Positions 1-8,416 of a DNA stretch of 64,000 bases are shown here, one piece after another (positions within the stretch are counted from its first letter, which is position 1; each line of letters begins with the position of its first letter). The translations under genes and the position numbers were made by a program. The stretch lies in assembly GCA_964433645.1 (NCBI GenBank), contig CAYSSK010000006.1, positions 5,325 through 69,324 on the forward strand, given 5' to 3'. Source of the DNA: Desulfofustis sp964433645 (GTDB lineage Bacteria > Desulfobacterota > Desulfobulbia > Desulfobulbales > Desulfocapsaceae). Under the pieces are notes generated by a model. It was not told where the DNA came from. It worked only from the letters and a program-made list of their open reading frames with translations, and ran no database searches.

Positions 1-34
1 CGATCGGTAGAGAAGGCTTCCAGTTGTTTTCGCT

Positions 35-559
35 TTACTCGTTTATTTTTCTTATATTCTTCAATGCCTTGGAGGGACAGGCGCTGTCTGTAAGAAGAGC
101 GGCTCCGGATTTGATCTCGGCGATCCGGATCCGATACACCTTTTCCCGGCATTGCATATACAGGTCAAATGCGGCGAGAACCGCCAGGTCAACGGCAAAC
201 TCGAAATCGTAGAGGTCGTTGACCAGGTCTTTGGTCTGCTTATCGGCAGCAAGAACGTCCCTGGTGATATGCTTGACCGCATTGAGCGGCGCCACGGCCT
301 GTGACGGCGTGAACTCCTGAACCGATCGCAGATGCATGAGCTGCGTCAGCGGGTCGGCATACATCGCTCCGTCACCGCCCTTGAGCAGCAGCTGAAAAAG
401 GGTTTTCAGCGAGGTCCGGATCGTCGACCCGATCGGGTTGGCAAAACGATCTTTTTCTTTGTTCAGAAAGTCGGTGGCCTGATACGTGGCCAACGTATAG
501 ACAACCCATTTATCAACGATGGTATGCCTGTTGTTGTGCAGCGCTTCCGTGAGCTCCAT
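35..559 (-). CDS. RsbRD N-terminal-domain-like protein
   Basis: A 174-residue soluble, mainly helical protein with no signal peptide or membrane segment. The N-terminus (MELTEALHNNRHTIVDKW) and overall helical pattern resemble the RsbRD N-terminal domain (non-heme globin-like sensor domain of RsbT co-antagonists), here without a STAS domain. Stand-alone copies are commonly found next to dsrMKJOP in sulfate reducers, so the gene beyond the left edge may be dsrM; that is inference, because only 34 bases follow the stop and they contain no start codon. A good promoter and an inverted repeat lie just upstream. Role is probably sensory or regulatory; the ligand is unknown. Confidence 0.7.
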   Translation of the reverse strand: MELTEALHNNRHTIVDKWVVYTLATYQATDFLNKEKDRFANPIGSTIRTSLKTLFQLLLKGGDGAMYADPLTQLMHLRSVQEFTPSQAVAPLNAVKHITRDVLAADKQTKDLVNDLYDFEFAVDLAVLAAFDLYMQCREKVYRIRIAEIKSGAALLTDSACPSKALKNIRKINE

Positions 560-618
560 ACCGACGGTCTTCTCCGCTCATCCCTGTTATTGAGCAATGT
601 CAAACGGTTCAATGACCA

Positions 619-636
619 TGAATGAACGGCCATTCA
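619..636. promoter_or_regulatory. Inverted repeat, possible operator
   Basis: Arms TGAATG and CATTCA are perfectly complementary around a 6-nt centre. The repeat lies just downstream of the predicted -10 box of the leftward promoter, where a repressor would block transcription of the RsbRD-like gene. The binding protein is unknown. Confidence 0.35.
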
Positions 637-646
637 CAAAAGCAAA

Positions 647-675
647 TAACTAGCACTTTTATGTCGCTTTTTCAA
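647..675 (-). promoter_or_regulatory. Sigma-70-type promoter of the RsbRD-like gene
   Basis: Read on the minus strand: TTGAAA, a 17-nt spacer, then TAGTTA. It leaves a leader of roughly 80 nt before the start codon at 559. Found by eye. Confidence 0.45.
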
Positions 676-689
676 GACTAATTATCGAA

Positions 690-716
690 GGAACGGCCCG
701 AATCCGCGGCCGTTCC
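690..716 (-). terminator. Hairpin after prc
   Basis: A perfect 9-bp stem (GGAACGGCC / GGCCGTTCC) with a 9-nt loop, about 15 bp after the prc stop codon. The following minus-strand sequence is only moderately T-rich, so termination may be weak. Confidence 0.5.
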
Positions 717-731
717 ACGTCTTGACGCAAA

Positions 732-2858
732 CTACCGGGGAGTCGACACGTCGGTCAGGTCGCGCAGAATCATCTGCGCCTCTAGGATATAGGGGTCCGT
801 GGCAATCTTTTGGAGCCATTGGTCACGATCGTCGTTGTCGTTTGGAGCATCATCTGGTTCGTCGCTGTCGTCAGCCATCTGCAGTTCCTGCTCCAGACGG
901 AGATAATTGGCGCCGATCCGTTCCCGGGCCTGCCGTTCTTCCTGCCGGCGGGCGCGCATCGATTCGATGTCCAGGGTCATCATGGTTTGCTCACTGCGTT
1001 GCTTGGAACGGCCGGCCTCCGCGTCTATGAGCTGCAGTTCTTCGGACGCGGCCGAACGTTGCCGACTGCGCTGGACTATCGTTTCCAGATCGGCGATCTT
1101 GTCGCTGTAGCGACGGTACGATGCCGGCGCTTCCTGATCCCAGGACAGCGAATAGTCAAGATACTGCTCTCCCGACTCCAGGTGCTGAAACAGGGAGGGC
1201 AAAACGATATCCGGTTCGACGCCGCGATACTGGGTGGAGCCGCCGTTGACCCGGTAGAATTTCTGGATGGTCGCTTTCAGCGCCCCGAGGTCGTCATAGC
1301 GCCGCAGATGCAGCAGCGGGATGTTCTCGTTGAGATCGATAATGGTCTGCACCGTTCCTTTGCCGTGCGTATGGTGCCCGCCGACAATGACGGCGCGGCG
1401 ATAGTCCTGCAGCGCCGCGGCAACAATTTCCGATGCGGAAGCGGAAAACTGATTGACGAGGAGCACCAGCGGGCCATCGTAAACGATCGAATCGTCTTCG
1501 TCCTCGAGGATGCGTTTGAGACCGTAACTGTTCTTCACCTGGACCACCGGACCGTCATCGATAAAGAGGCCGGCAATATCGACGGCATCGACAAGCGAGC
1601 CGCCACCGTTATCGCGAAGATCAAGAAGAATCCCTTCAATTCCCTGGTCCTTCAGCGCAAGGATGGCATTTCTCGTATCATCCGTGGAATTGCGCCCCTG
1701 CTCGCTGCCGCCGCTTTTTTCGAAATCGCGGTAGAAACTGGGGATGCTGATATAGCCGAAACGATGGCCATCGGTCTCGAGAATCGTCTGTTTGACAAAC
1801 GTCTCTTCGATCTGCACCACATCCCTGATAATGGCAATGATATCTTTGGTGCCGTCCGGCTTGATCACCGTCAGGCGAACCTCGGTCCCTTTCGGCCCGC
1901 GAATCAGGCGGACCGCGTCCCGTAAACGCATGTCGGTTATCTCGACAGCTTCCTCGTCACCTTCGGCAACGGCCTGGATGATGTCCTCGGCGTGCAATCG
2001 TCCCTGTCGGGCAGAGGCACTGCCGGGAATGATCCGTACAACCTTGATATACCCGTCTTCCTCGCGCAACAATGCCCCGATCCCTTCGAGGCTGCCGCGC
2101 ATGTGGATGTCGAAATCCTCCTTGCGGTCCGGCGCCATGTAATTGGTATGCGGGTCGAAGGCCCGGGCGACCGCGTTGAAATACCGGTCATAGTGATCCT
2201 GGAGGGTTTCCTGATGCAGACGATGGAAAAAATCGGTGAAGCGTTTGGTTACCCGTTCCCGCGCCTCCACCCACAGCGCGTTCCGGTCTATCGGTTGGCC
2301 GTCGGTCCGGCGCTGGTCTTCCAGGTCCAGATAGCGATTGATGATCTGCGCCTTGAGCAGCAATCGCCAGCGCTGGCGCAGTGTCTCCAGGTCTTGGACG
2401 TAATCGAGTTTTTCCGGGTCGGACTCCATGGTTTCCGGTCGATCCGGGTCCATCTTTTCGCCGAGCAGGTCGGCAACAATAGCCTCGACCTGGCGAATCC
2501 GCTCAGCCATAATCGCATAACCGGTTTCCGGCAGCGTGATGGTGCCGCGCACCAGGTTGTCATCGATCAGTTCGGCAAACGTTCCGAGCTCTTTGACATC
2601 GTCCTGCAGCAGGAAACGCTTCTGAAAATCGAGCTGCTTCAAATAGAGATCGAAAGCGGCGCGCGACAGGTCGTCATTCATTTCCCGGTCGCTGAAATGG
2701 AGTGTCGGCAATTGCTTGCCGAGGATATAGCCGATCAGCTTGTTGCGTTTCTGATCGACCTCGCCGCTTCCGCTGTCTTCGGCAAGACACCAGGGGGCGC
2801 TGAGAAAAACAACGACAAGAAGCGTTGCGATGCGGAATAGATGGCTGAAAGGTTTCAT
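732..2858 (-). CDS. prc: Tail-specific protease Prc (S41 family)
   Basis: A 708-residue periplasmic serine protease that degrades or trims proteins from their C-terminal tails. Layout: signal peptide (about 1-26, ending CLA-ED), helical N-terminal Tsp domain, PDZ domain (about 220-300), S41 catalytic core, and a charged C-terminal extension as in E. coli Prc. The catalytic Ser (about 474, in FSASASEIV) and Lys (about 500, in HGKGTVQ) are both present. The frame stays open far upstream, but the ATG at 2858 is chosen because a clear signal peptide follows it; the upstream residues are Arg/Pro/Ala-rich and look non-coding. The 175-residue gene at 2978-3505 lies upstream on the same strand. Confidence 0.92.
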   Translation of the reverse strand: MKPFSHLFRIATLLVVVFLSAPWCLAEDSGSGEVDQKRNKLIGYILGKQLPTLHFSDREMNDDLSRAAFDLYLKQLDFQKRFLLQDDVKELGTFAELIDDNLVRGTITLPETGYAIMAERIRQVEAIVADLLGEKMDPDRPETMESDPEKLDYVQDLETLRQRWRLLLKAQIINRYLDLEDQRRTDGQPIDRNALWVEARERVTKRFTDFFHRLHQETLQDHYDRYFNAVARAFDPHTNYMAPDRKEDFDIHMRGSLEGIGALLREEDGYIKVVRIIPGSASARQGRLHAEDIIQAVAEGDEEAVEITDMRLRDAVRLIRGPKGTEVRLTVIKPDGTKDIIAIIRDVVQIEETFVKQTILETDGHRFGYISIPSFYRDFEKSGGSEQGRNSTDDTRNAILALKDQGIEGILLDLRDNGGGSLVDAVDIAGLFIDDGPVVQVKNSYGLKRILEDEDDSIVYDGPLVLLVNQFSASASEIVAAALQDYRRAVIVGGHHTHGKGTVQTIIDLNENIPLLHLRRYDDLGALKATIQKFYRVNGGSTQYRGVEPDIVLPSLFQHLESGEQYLDYSLSWDQEAPASYRRYSDKIADLETIVQRSRQRSAASEELQLIDAEAGRSKQRSEQTMMTLDIESMRARRQEERQARERIGANYLRLEQELQMADDSDEPDDAPNDNDDRDQWLQKIATDPYILEAQMILRDLTDVSTPR

Positions 2859-2977
2859 GAAAACTCGTTGCGCTCGGGTTGTCCCGGAGCCGGGAGAGCG
2901 GCATCCGGAGAGAGGAACACGAAGCAGTCTTAACAGAAGCTCCTGACAAATTCCACGACAAAGAAAACCGGCGCCGA

Positions 2978-3505
2978 TCAGCGGTGCGGCGCTGCGGCAT
3001 CCCGATGATCGCTCGTCTCCGCCTCCCGGCGGCACAATGGTGCTATTTCCTGCGGCAAGGCCGACGGGGGCAGACCAAGGTGCCGGGCAAACACGCTGAG
3101 TTCGGCAAAACTGCAATTGATCCCGACAGAGCGCCCCTGTTCGATATCGGCACAATGCGCTGCCAGCAGCAGGAGCAGTTGCGCTGTCACCCGCCGGCGC
3201 AACGACAGGTGTCCGAGCTGTTGTCGCCGGCAGAACTGCAGATAACGGTGCCAATTGATCATTGCCCGCCGCACGCCGCGATACTCCGGAGAGGAGCAAT
3301 TGCCGGGCAGCAGATCCCGCAGGATGATTTCCTGAAAACGCTCAATGGCCGCTTCGATCAAACGTCGGCGCTGGGTGCGGGTCAGCGTCAATCGCGGTCC
3401 GTTCTCATCCTCACCGAGATAATAGAGTGCCGAATGCAGCGCCACTTCGGGAAGTTCTCCGGAATAGCGGACCGCATACCACTCGTCTTCAAGTGGATCC
3501 GTCAT
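2978..3505 (-). CDS. Uncharacterised protein downstream of hemA
   Basis: A 175-residue protein of unknown function. It is rich in Arg, Leu and Cys, mostly helical, with no signal peptide or membrane segment. The ATG at 3505 lies inside the 3' end of hemA (17-bp overlap), so the two are probably translationally coupled. Cysteines are scattered and form no recognisable zinc or Fe-S motif. A longer version starting upstream is possible but would only duplicate hemA sequence in another frame. Position after hemA hints at a link with tetrapyrrole synthesis, but nothing in the sequence proves it. Confidence 0.6.
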   Translation of the reverse strand: MTDPLEDEWYAVRYSGELPEVALHSALYYLGEDENGPRLTLTRTQRRRLIEAAIERFQEIILRDLLPGNCSSPEYRGVRRAMINWHRYLQFCRRQQLGHLSLRRRVTAQLLLLLAAHCADIEQGRSVGINCSFAELSVFARHLGLPPSALPQEIAPLCRREAETSDHRDAAAPHR

Positions 3506-4814
3506 TGCTCTTCCCGGGACCTCCATTATCATCCTGCAGGCCGAAAACCGTTCTGACCATATCGATTTTGGCATCGTCGCCCGGCCGGCAGGACCGGCTT
3601 TTGAGAAAGCGCAGCGGATCGTGCAACATTTTGGCGCTGATCGCTTGAGCAAGTTTTTCGACCTTTTGCCGGTCGGCCTTGCTCAGCTGTAATTTCGGCA
3701 AAGTCCTGGCCAACTCCCGGCGACAAATGTCGTCGGCTTTGCGGTGCAGCGCGGCGATGGTCGGGGTTACGGCCAATCCTTCCTGCCAACGGCAGAACTT
3801 CTGCGTCTCCTCGTCGATAATGTGCCGGGCCTTGATCGCTTCCTTTTCCCGTTCGGCGCGGTTTCCTTCGACCACCTGAGCGAGATCGTCGATATCGTAG
3901 AGAAAGACATTGTCGATATCGTTCAGGGCCGGATCGAGATCGCGGGGCACGGCGATATCGATGAAAAACAGCGGCCGGTTGCGCCGGCTGCGCATCAGCG
4001 GCCGGACGTCTTCGCTGCGAAGGATCAGTCCCGAGGAGCCGGTCGAGGAGATGACGATATCGACCTGCTCGATCCGGGTCGACAGCTCATCAAGAGAGCA
4101 GGACTGCCCGCGAAAACGCTGTGCCAGCTCAACGGCCCGGGACAACGTGCGGTTGGCCACAACCACGTCGCCGATTCCCTGGCCGAGCAGATGCTCAGCG
4201 GCCAGTTCGGCCATTTCTCCAGCGCCGATCAACAGCACCGTTTTATCGTCGAGCCGGCCGAAGATCTTTCTGGCCAGCTCGACGGCAGCGCTGCTGATGG
4301 AAACCGCCGAAGAGCCGATCCCGGTCTCGCTGCGCACCCGCTTGGCAACCGAAAACGCTTTGTGCAGCAATTTGTTGAGCAATGGTCCAGTGCACCGATG
4401 GGCGGCCGCATAGCGGTACGCTTCCTTGATCTGGCCGAGGATCTGGGCCTCACCGACCACCAGCGAATCAAGCGAGGCGGCAACCCGGAACAGGTGATTG
4501 ACCGCTTCGACATCGCGGTAACAATAGGAATAGCGCCGCCGCTCCGCCTCATCAATGGCGTCGCCGAAAAGAAAATGAATCATCTGTTGCTCGATATCCA
4601 CCCCGCCCTGAGAGGTAAAAAGCAACTCGACCCGGTTACAGGTGGACAGCAGATAAAATTCGAGGCCGCCGGCAATCTGCTTCAGGTTGCGCAGGGCCTC
4701 TTCGTAGCCGGCGGTCAGGGCCATCCGCTCACGGATTTCCACCGGGGTCGTCTTGTGGTTGACGCCGAGCAGGGTAATCGATCTGCCGGCCGTCATGCCG
4801 TTGATCGGTTGCAT
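3489..4814 (-). CDS. hemA: Glutamyl-tRNA reductase
   Basis: A 441-residue NADPH-dependent enzyme that reduces glutamyl-tRNA(Glu) to glutamate-1-semialdehyde, the first step of C5-pathway tetrapyrrole synthesis. Signatures: LLGVNHKTTPVEIRER near the N-terminus, catalytic Cys about 59 in LSTCNRVELL, VGEAQILGQIKEAY, and the NADPH-binding stretch LLIGAGEMAELAAEHL. The ATG at 4814 overlaps the TGA of the upstream HemX/CcsA-like gene by one base (TGATG), the usual sign of coupling; an ATG at 4796 is the alternative. It forms a heme/siroheme block with its neighbours. Confidence 0.95.
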   Translation of the reverse strand: MQPINGMTAGRSITLLGVNHKTTPVEIRERMALTAGYEEALRNLKQIAGGLEFYLLSTCNRVELLFTSQGGVDIEQQMIHFLFGDAIDEAERRRYSYCYRDVEAVNHLFRVAASLDSLVVGEAQILGQIKEAYRYAAAHRCTGPLLNKLLHKAFSVAKRVRSETGIGSSAVSISSAAVELARKIFGRLDDKTVLLIGAGEMAELAAEHLLGQGIGDVVVANRTLSRAVELAQRFRGQSCSLDELSTRIEQVDIVISSTGSSGLILRSEDVRPLMRSRRNRPLFFIDIAVPRDLDPALNDIDNVFLYDIDDLAQVVEGNRAEREKEAIKARHIIDEETQKFCRWQEGLAVTPTIAALHRKADDICRRELARTLPKLQLSKADRQKVEKLAQAISAKMLHDPLRFLKSRSCRPGDDAKIDMVRTVFGLQDDNGGPGKSNDGST

Positions 4815-5629
4815 CAGGTGGTAACCCGCCACAGTGTCAAAATCACCGCGACAAAACCGGCGACCATCATATACGCCGCCCGTCGGCCGCGCCAGCCGGC
4901 GGTAAAACGCAGGTGAATCTGGGCCAGAAAGACCAGCCAGATGATGAGCGAACAGACCTCCTTCGGATTCCAGCGCCAATACGTCCCCCAGGCCTGCTTC
5001 GACCAGAAAGAACCGGTGACCATGCCAAGACTGAGAAAAATAAAGCCGATCGCCAGGCAGTGGGAGTTAAGCTGATCGAGCGCGTCAAGCGACGGCAGGC
5101 GATTGAAAAAATAGCCGAGCCGTCGACTCTTCAGCTCACGCTCCAGAAGCAGATACATCACTCCGCCGCAGAAGGCAAGCCCGAGAAAGCCATAGGCAAT
5201 CAGCGAAAATCCGGCGTGGATCGGCAACCACCAGCTGCGGAGCGGCGGCTCGAGCGGGATGACCTCCCTGGAAGCAAAAGAGGCGACAAGCAGCAGGGCG
5301 AAGATGAGCAGGGAGACAAACGTTCCGACGTTCTTGACGGTATAGCGCCAGCGAAACGACAGATACGCCGCGGTCGTGGCCCAGGCAAAAAAGACCACCG
5401 TTTCGTGATAGGTGGTGACCGGGGTGTTGCCAATCAGCAAATAACGCGAAACGATGTACAGGGTTTGCGTCACCCAGGAGGCGAACAACAACCGCCTCGC
5501 CCAGTCCCGGACTCGATTGCGCTGGCCGACAAAAAAGGTCACGTAACAGAGGGAGGCCGCCAGAGTGATCGCCAGGACGCAGAGGAAAAGAAAGAAATTG
5601 AACTGATGGAACAGCGGCTGTTGAAACAT
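4814..5629 (-). CDS. HemX/CcsA-family cytochrome c assembly membrane protein
   Basis: A 271-residue polytopic inner-membrane protein with about eight hydrophobic segments. The C-terminal half carries a WWD-type tryptophan-rich motif (WGTYWRWNPKEV) that contacts heme in CcsA/CcmC proteins, and flanking His residues (THYHE-like TYHETV; IHAGFSL) suit heme ligation. Start at 5629 is supported by a strong ribosome-binding site (GGAGGTGAG). Placement directly before hemA matches the hemX-hemA order in many bacteria, so it may affect HemA level or heme handling rather than acting as the main cytochrome c synthetase. It sits 7 bp after the siroheme synthase gene. Confidence 0.85.
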   Translation of the reverse strand: MFQQPLFHQFNFFLFLCVLAITLAASLCYVTFFVGQRNRVRDWARRLLFASWVTQTLYIVSRYLLIGNTPVTTYHETVVFFAWATTAAYLSFRWRYTVKNVGTFVSLLIFALLLVASFASREVIPLEPPLRSWWLPIHAGFSLIAYGFLGLAFCGGVMYLLLERELKSRRLGYFFNRLPSLDALDQLNSHCLAIGFIFLSLGMVTGSFWSKQAWGTYWRWNPKEVCSLIIWLVFLAQIHLRFTAGWRGRRAAYMMVAGFVAVILTLWRVTT

Positions 5630-5636
5630 CGGCTTC

Positions 5637-6368
5637 TCACCTCCCTTCGCTTTGGTCCGATCCTTCAGTGTCAGCGAGTTGCCCGACCAACAGATCTCCA
5701 TCGATCCCGGCAGGCAGGGCGCTGTGCAACAGCGCCCGCAGACGATCCCAGTCACGCTCCCGGATTGTTTCAAGAATCGGCAGGGCCAGCAGATCATGAA
5801 ACAGCGTCCGATTGTCCGGCGCGTGCTCTTTGCCGAGGGGCACCATCGTGCGGACGGCGGCCATCAATTGCACGAGCAGGGCGTATTCGGGACCAAACTG
5901 CAGAGCCAGCTTGCGCTTGAGCAGCGCCGACAGGGCCGGGCTGGCACCTCCGGTTGAAACGGCGAGCAATAAATCGCCGCGCCGCACCCGGGCCGGTACC
6001 AGAAAAGACGACAATCCAGGATTTTCGGCACTGTTGAGTAACACCTCGCGCCGTCTGGCCTGCTCGGCTATTCTATGCTGGACAGCCGGTGCGTTGGTGG
6101 CGGCGAAGACAAGGAAAACGCCGGTCAAATCATCGTCCTGAAAAGCGCGCTCGATCAGTTCGACTCTGCCCTCCTCCGACAGTCTCCGGACCTTGCTGCA
6201 CGTCTCGGGGCTGACAACCCGCACCACCGCCCCACTGAGCAGCAATGCTGAGATTTTCCGGGCGGCAACCCTGCCGCCCCCGACCACCAGACAGAGGCGC
6301 CCGGAGATATCGAGATTGACCGGGTACCAGACACGAGACGTCGTTATGACCAGATCGCTTCCTCCCAT
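5637..6368 (-). CDS. Precorrin-2 dehydrogenase / siroheme synthase N-domain
   Basis: A 243-residue protein of the SirC/Met8/CysG N-domain family. It oxidises precorrin-2 to sirohydrochlorin with NAD+, and some members also insert iron. The Rossmann motif LVVGGGRVAARK lies near the N-terminus, followed by the family stretch NSAENPGLSSFLVPARVRRG and the STGGASPALSALLKR segment. No uroporphyrinogen methyltransferase domain is attached. Siroheme is the cofactor of dissimilatory sulfite reductase, so the gene fits a sulfate-reducing host. It lies in a minus-strand run with HemX/CcsA and hemA. Confidence 0.9.
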   Translation of the reverse strand: MGGSDLVITTSRVWYPVNLDISGRLCLVVGGGRVAARKISALLLSGAVVRVVSPETCSKVRRLSEEGRVELIERAFQDDDLTGVFLVFAATNAPAVQHRIAEQARRREVLLNSAENPGLSSFLVPARVRRGDLLLAVSTGGASPALSALLKRKLALQFGPEYALLVQLMAAVRTMVPLGKEHAPDNRTLFHDLLALPILETIRERDWDRLRALLHSALPAGIDGDLLVGQLADTEGSDQSEGR

Positions 6369-6383
6369 CCTCTCTTTTTTCCC

Positions 6384-7085
6384 TTACTGGAGATCACGCC
6401 GAAGCTGTAATCGATTCAACAGGATGTCCACCGCTTGCCCATCTCTTATGAGCGACTGTTTCCGGCTGCCGATGACAAAACGCTCTTGCGCCGCCCGGAG
6501 AAAGACCGGCAGGCATTGGCGCCGCACGTCATGGGCCAGATAGATGGTACCACCCGGTTGCAGATAGTTTTCGCATATCCGGAGCAAGGGTTCAACAAAT
6601 TCCTCACGGAACAGGATCTCCGCCCCGGCAATGACATCGAATCGCTCCATCTCAGGCGGGCCAAGCCAGTCCAACAGGACGCAGCGCACATCGGTAAGCC
6701 CGTTGGCAACAACACTGATTCGCTGAAAATCGACGATGGACTGTTCGTAATCGCTCAAAACCACCTGATAACCGGCAGCTGCGGCAGCCAGTCCGGGGGC
6801 GCCCAACCCGGCGCCCAGTTCAAGCAACCGGCCGGGGGACGGACCGGCGGTGGCAACGAGCACCTCGGCAAGCACCCGGGCCGCTTCCCAGAGTCGTGAC
6901 CAAAACGGAAAGCGTGATACGTCGGCGAACGGGTCCCGTCCTTCGAGCAACTCTTCGAGATCCGAGGGCATCAGCAGCCGAAGGGCATGGCCGCCAAACC
7001 GCTCCCGGGCAAAATGAAGACGGTGGCGCTGCTGCAGCTGGTTGTACAATGTCCGCTCCGGTTCAGGCAGGGTTCTGATATCCAT
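6384..7085 (-). CDS. Class I SAM-dependent methyltransferase (METTL/PF10294-like)
   Basis: A 233-residue cytosolic methyltransferase. Motif I (LLELGAGLGAPGLAAAAAG) and an acidic post-I residue (VVLSDYEQS) form the SAM pocket, and FDVIAGAEILF corresponds to motif IV. The W-rich segment before motif I (FPFWSRLWEAARVLA) is typical of the METTL21/EEF2KMT protein-lysine methyltransferase family, so a protein substrate is plausible but unproven. It lies 4 bp after uppP and 15 bp before the siroheme gene, so it is probably cotranscribed with both. Confidence 0.75.
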   Translation of the reverse strand: MDIRTLPEPERTLYNQLQQRHRLHFARERFGGHALRLLMPSDLEELLEGRDPFADVSRFPFWSRLWEAARVLAEVLVATAGPSPGRLLELGAGLGAPGLAAAAAGYQVVLSDYEQSIVDFQRISVVANGLTDVRCVLLDWLGPPEMERFDVIAGAEILFREEFVEPLLRICENYLQPGGTIYLAHDVRRQCLPVFLRAAQERFVIGSRKQSLIRDGQAVDILLNRLQLRRDLQ

Positions 7086-7089
7086 ATCG

Positions 7090-7899
7090 TTACAGGGGAA
7101 GGATGAGTGTCGTCAACCCGATACAGGCGACGCCGAGACAATAATAACCGAACCAGGGGAGGCGGTTTCGTCTGATGATGTCGAGCAGCAGGACGATGGC
7201 CACATAGCCGGTAACGGCCGCCATCAACGTGCCGGCGGCCATGTAGACCATGTTCTGTACCGACGGAGGGTGGCGGACCACCTCTGCGGCATGGAGTACG
7301 GCAGCCCCGAGAATAGCCGGCAACGACATCAAAAATGAAAATCTGGCCGCTGTTTCCCGGTTGATCCCAAGCAGCATTGCCGTGAAAATCGTGGTCCCGG
7401 AACGGGACAGGCCGGGAACAATGGCGCAGGCCTGTCCGACACCGATCAACAACGCCCGCCACCAGGTGATCCTGCTGCCTCGGTCTACGAGCCGGGCAGA
7501 AAGAATCATCGTCACCCCGGTGACGATCAGCATCAGATATACTACCAGCGTCGAGGTAAAAAGCGACTCCACGAACTCCTTCATGGTCAAACCGACGACC
7601 ACGGCAGGAATGGTGGCAACGATAATGGCTGCGCCCCAGCGCAGAGCGTGCAGCGTCTCTTCCGACCGATGTCCTCTCAGCCAGTGCCAAGGGGCGCACA
7701 TCATCTGCACAATATCGCGGCGAAATAAGATCAACACCGAGACCAGGGTGCCAAGGTGCAGCATGACATCGAAAACCACACTCTGACCGGAAAAGCCCAG
7801 CAGATGAGAGCCCAGGACCAGGTGCCCGGAACTCGAAACCGGCAGAAATTCAGTCGCGCCCTGGATAAACCCGAGTAACAGGGCTTTGATCAGATCCAA
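7090..7899 (-). CDS. uppP: Undecaprenyl-diphosphatase UppP
   Basis: A 269-residue inner-membrane enzyme that recycles undecaprenyl diphosphate to the monophosphate carrier used for peptidoglycan and O-antigen synthesis. Conserved motifs are GFIQGATEFLPVSSSGH at the N-terminus (catalytic Glu) and PGLSRSGTT in the middle. About eight membrane segments and a length normal for the BacA/UppP family. It is the upstream gene of a short run with the methyltransferase at 6384-7085. Confidence 0.95.
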   Translation of the reverse strand: MDLIKALLLGFIQGATEFLPVSSSGHLVLGSHLLGFSGQSVVFDVMLHLGTLVSVLILFRRDIVQMMCAPWHWLRGHRSEETLHALRWGAAIIVATIPAVVVGLTMKEFVESLFTSTLVVYLMLIVTGVTMILSARLVDRGSRITWWRALLIGVGQACAIVPGLSRSGTTIFTAMLLGINRETAARFSFLMSLPAILGAAVLHAAEVVRHPPSVQNMVYMAAGTLMAAVTGYVAIVLLLDIIRRNRLPWFGYYCLGVACIGLTTLILPL

Positions 7900-7958
7900 G
7901 CAGCCGCCCTTTTTTTATCTGATTTTGTGAAAAAGTGGTCAAACGTCAGGAATCGCAA

Positions 7959-7990
7959 TAAAAAAGGCCGGCTGACTTTCGCCAGCCGAC
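7959..7990 (-). terminator. Rho-independent terminator after the small secreted protein gene
   Basis: Read on the minus strand: a 6-bp GC stem (CGGCTG / CAGCCG) with an 8-nt loop, followed by a run of six T. It lies about 35 bp after the stop at 8025 and separates that gene from uppP. Confidence 0.8.
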
Positions 7991-8024
7991 CCTTCAGAAT
8001 AACGACAATCAGATTGGCTGTCAA

Positions 8025-8231
8025 TCAGCAACCTTCCATGGCGCCTCCTCTCGGCGGAGAAACACGAGGCTTGTCACCGGGCTTCAACTGATCGGCGTTT
8101 TCACAGGTCATGGTAACCGTATCGCCTTCAACCGAATCGACAGTACACTTCAGTCGTGCGGCAAAAACGGTACCGGCGGTCGAAGCGACAAACATCAGGG
8201 CAAGTACTGCGGCAAGAATTCTTTTTTTCAT
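8025..8231 (-). CDS. Small secreted protein with OB-like core
   Basis: A 68-residue precursor with a clear signal peptide (MKKRILAAVLALMFVAS..., cleavage after VFA). The mature part is about 45 residues: one predicted beta-strand domain (LKCTVDSVEGDTVTMTCENA), a DQLKPGDKPRV segment and a C-terminal Cys (EGC). Three cysteines remain after cleavage. The pattern resembles small periplasmic proteins annotated ExtJ (selenite/tellurite reduction operons) in related bacteria, but this match is from memory and no ext operon is nearby. Start at 8231 is fixed by GAGGAGG eight bases upstream. It is monocistronic, with its own promoter and terminator. Confidence 0.75.
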   Translation of the reverse strand: MKKRILAAVLALMFVASTAGTVFAARLKCTVDSVEGDTVTMTCENADQLKPGDKPRVSPPRGGAMEGC

Positions 8232-8381
8232 GATAAGCCTCCTCTTTGTGCTCATGAGCAATTACGCCGGCATCGCGGTCCGGCCGGCAATGTATGCTGT
8301 TCAGTGCATCCGTCGGCAGCGAACCCCTGCCCGGACGCGGGGTGGTGACTCAGCTTTCCGGTCAATATTTAAGAGCTCACT

Positions 8382-8410
8382 AACATACCAACCTTTCTCT
8401 TCTTTGTCAA
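8382..8410 (-). promoter_or_regulatory. Sigma-70-type promoter of the small secreted protein gene
   Basis: Minus strand: TTGACA, exactly 17 nt, TATGTT. It lies just beyond the tlpA stop codon and gives a leader of about 140 nt before the start at 8231, long enough for a structured 5' UTR. Confidence 0.6.
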
Positions 8411-8416
8411 GGATCC

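Noticed and set aside
810..1925. A 371-codon open frame opposite prc
   Set aside because: Entirely inside the well-supported protease gene and without any recognisable motif.
2859..3299. N-terminal extension of prc by about 147 residues
   Set aside because: The extension is Arg/Pro/Ala-rich, overlaps the neighbouring gene, and would bury the signal peptide.
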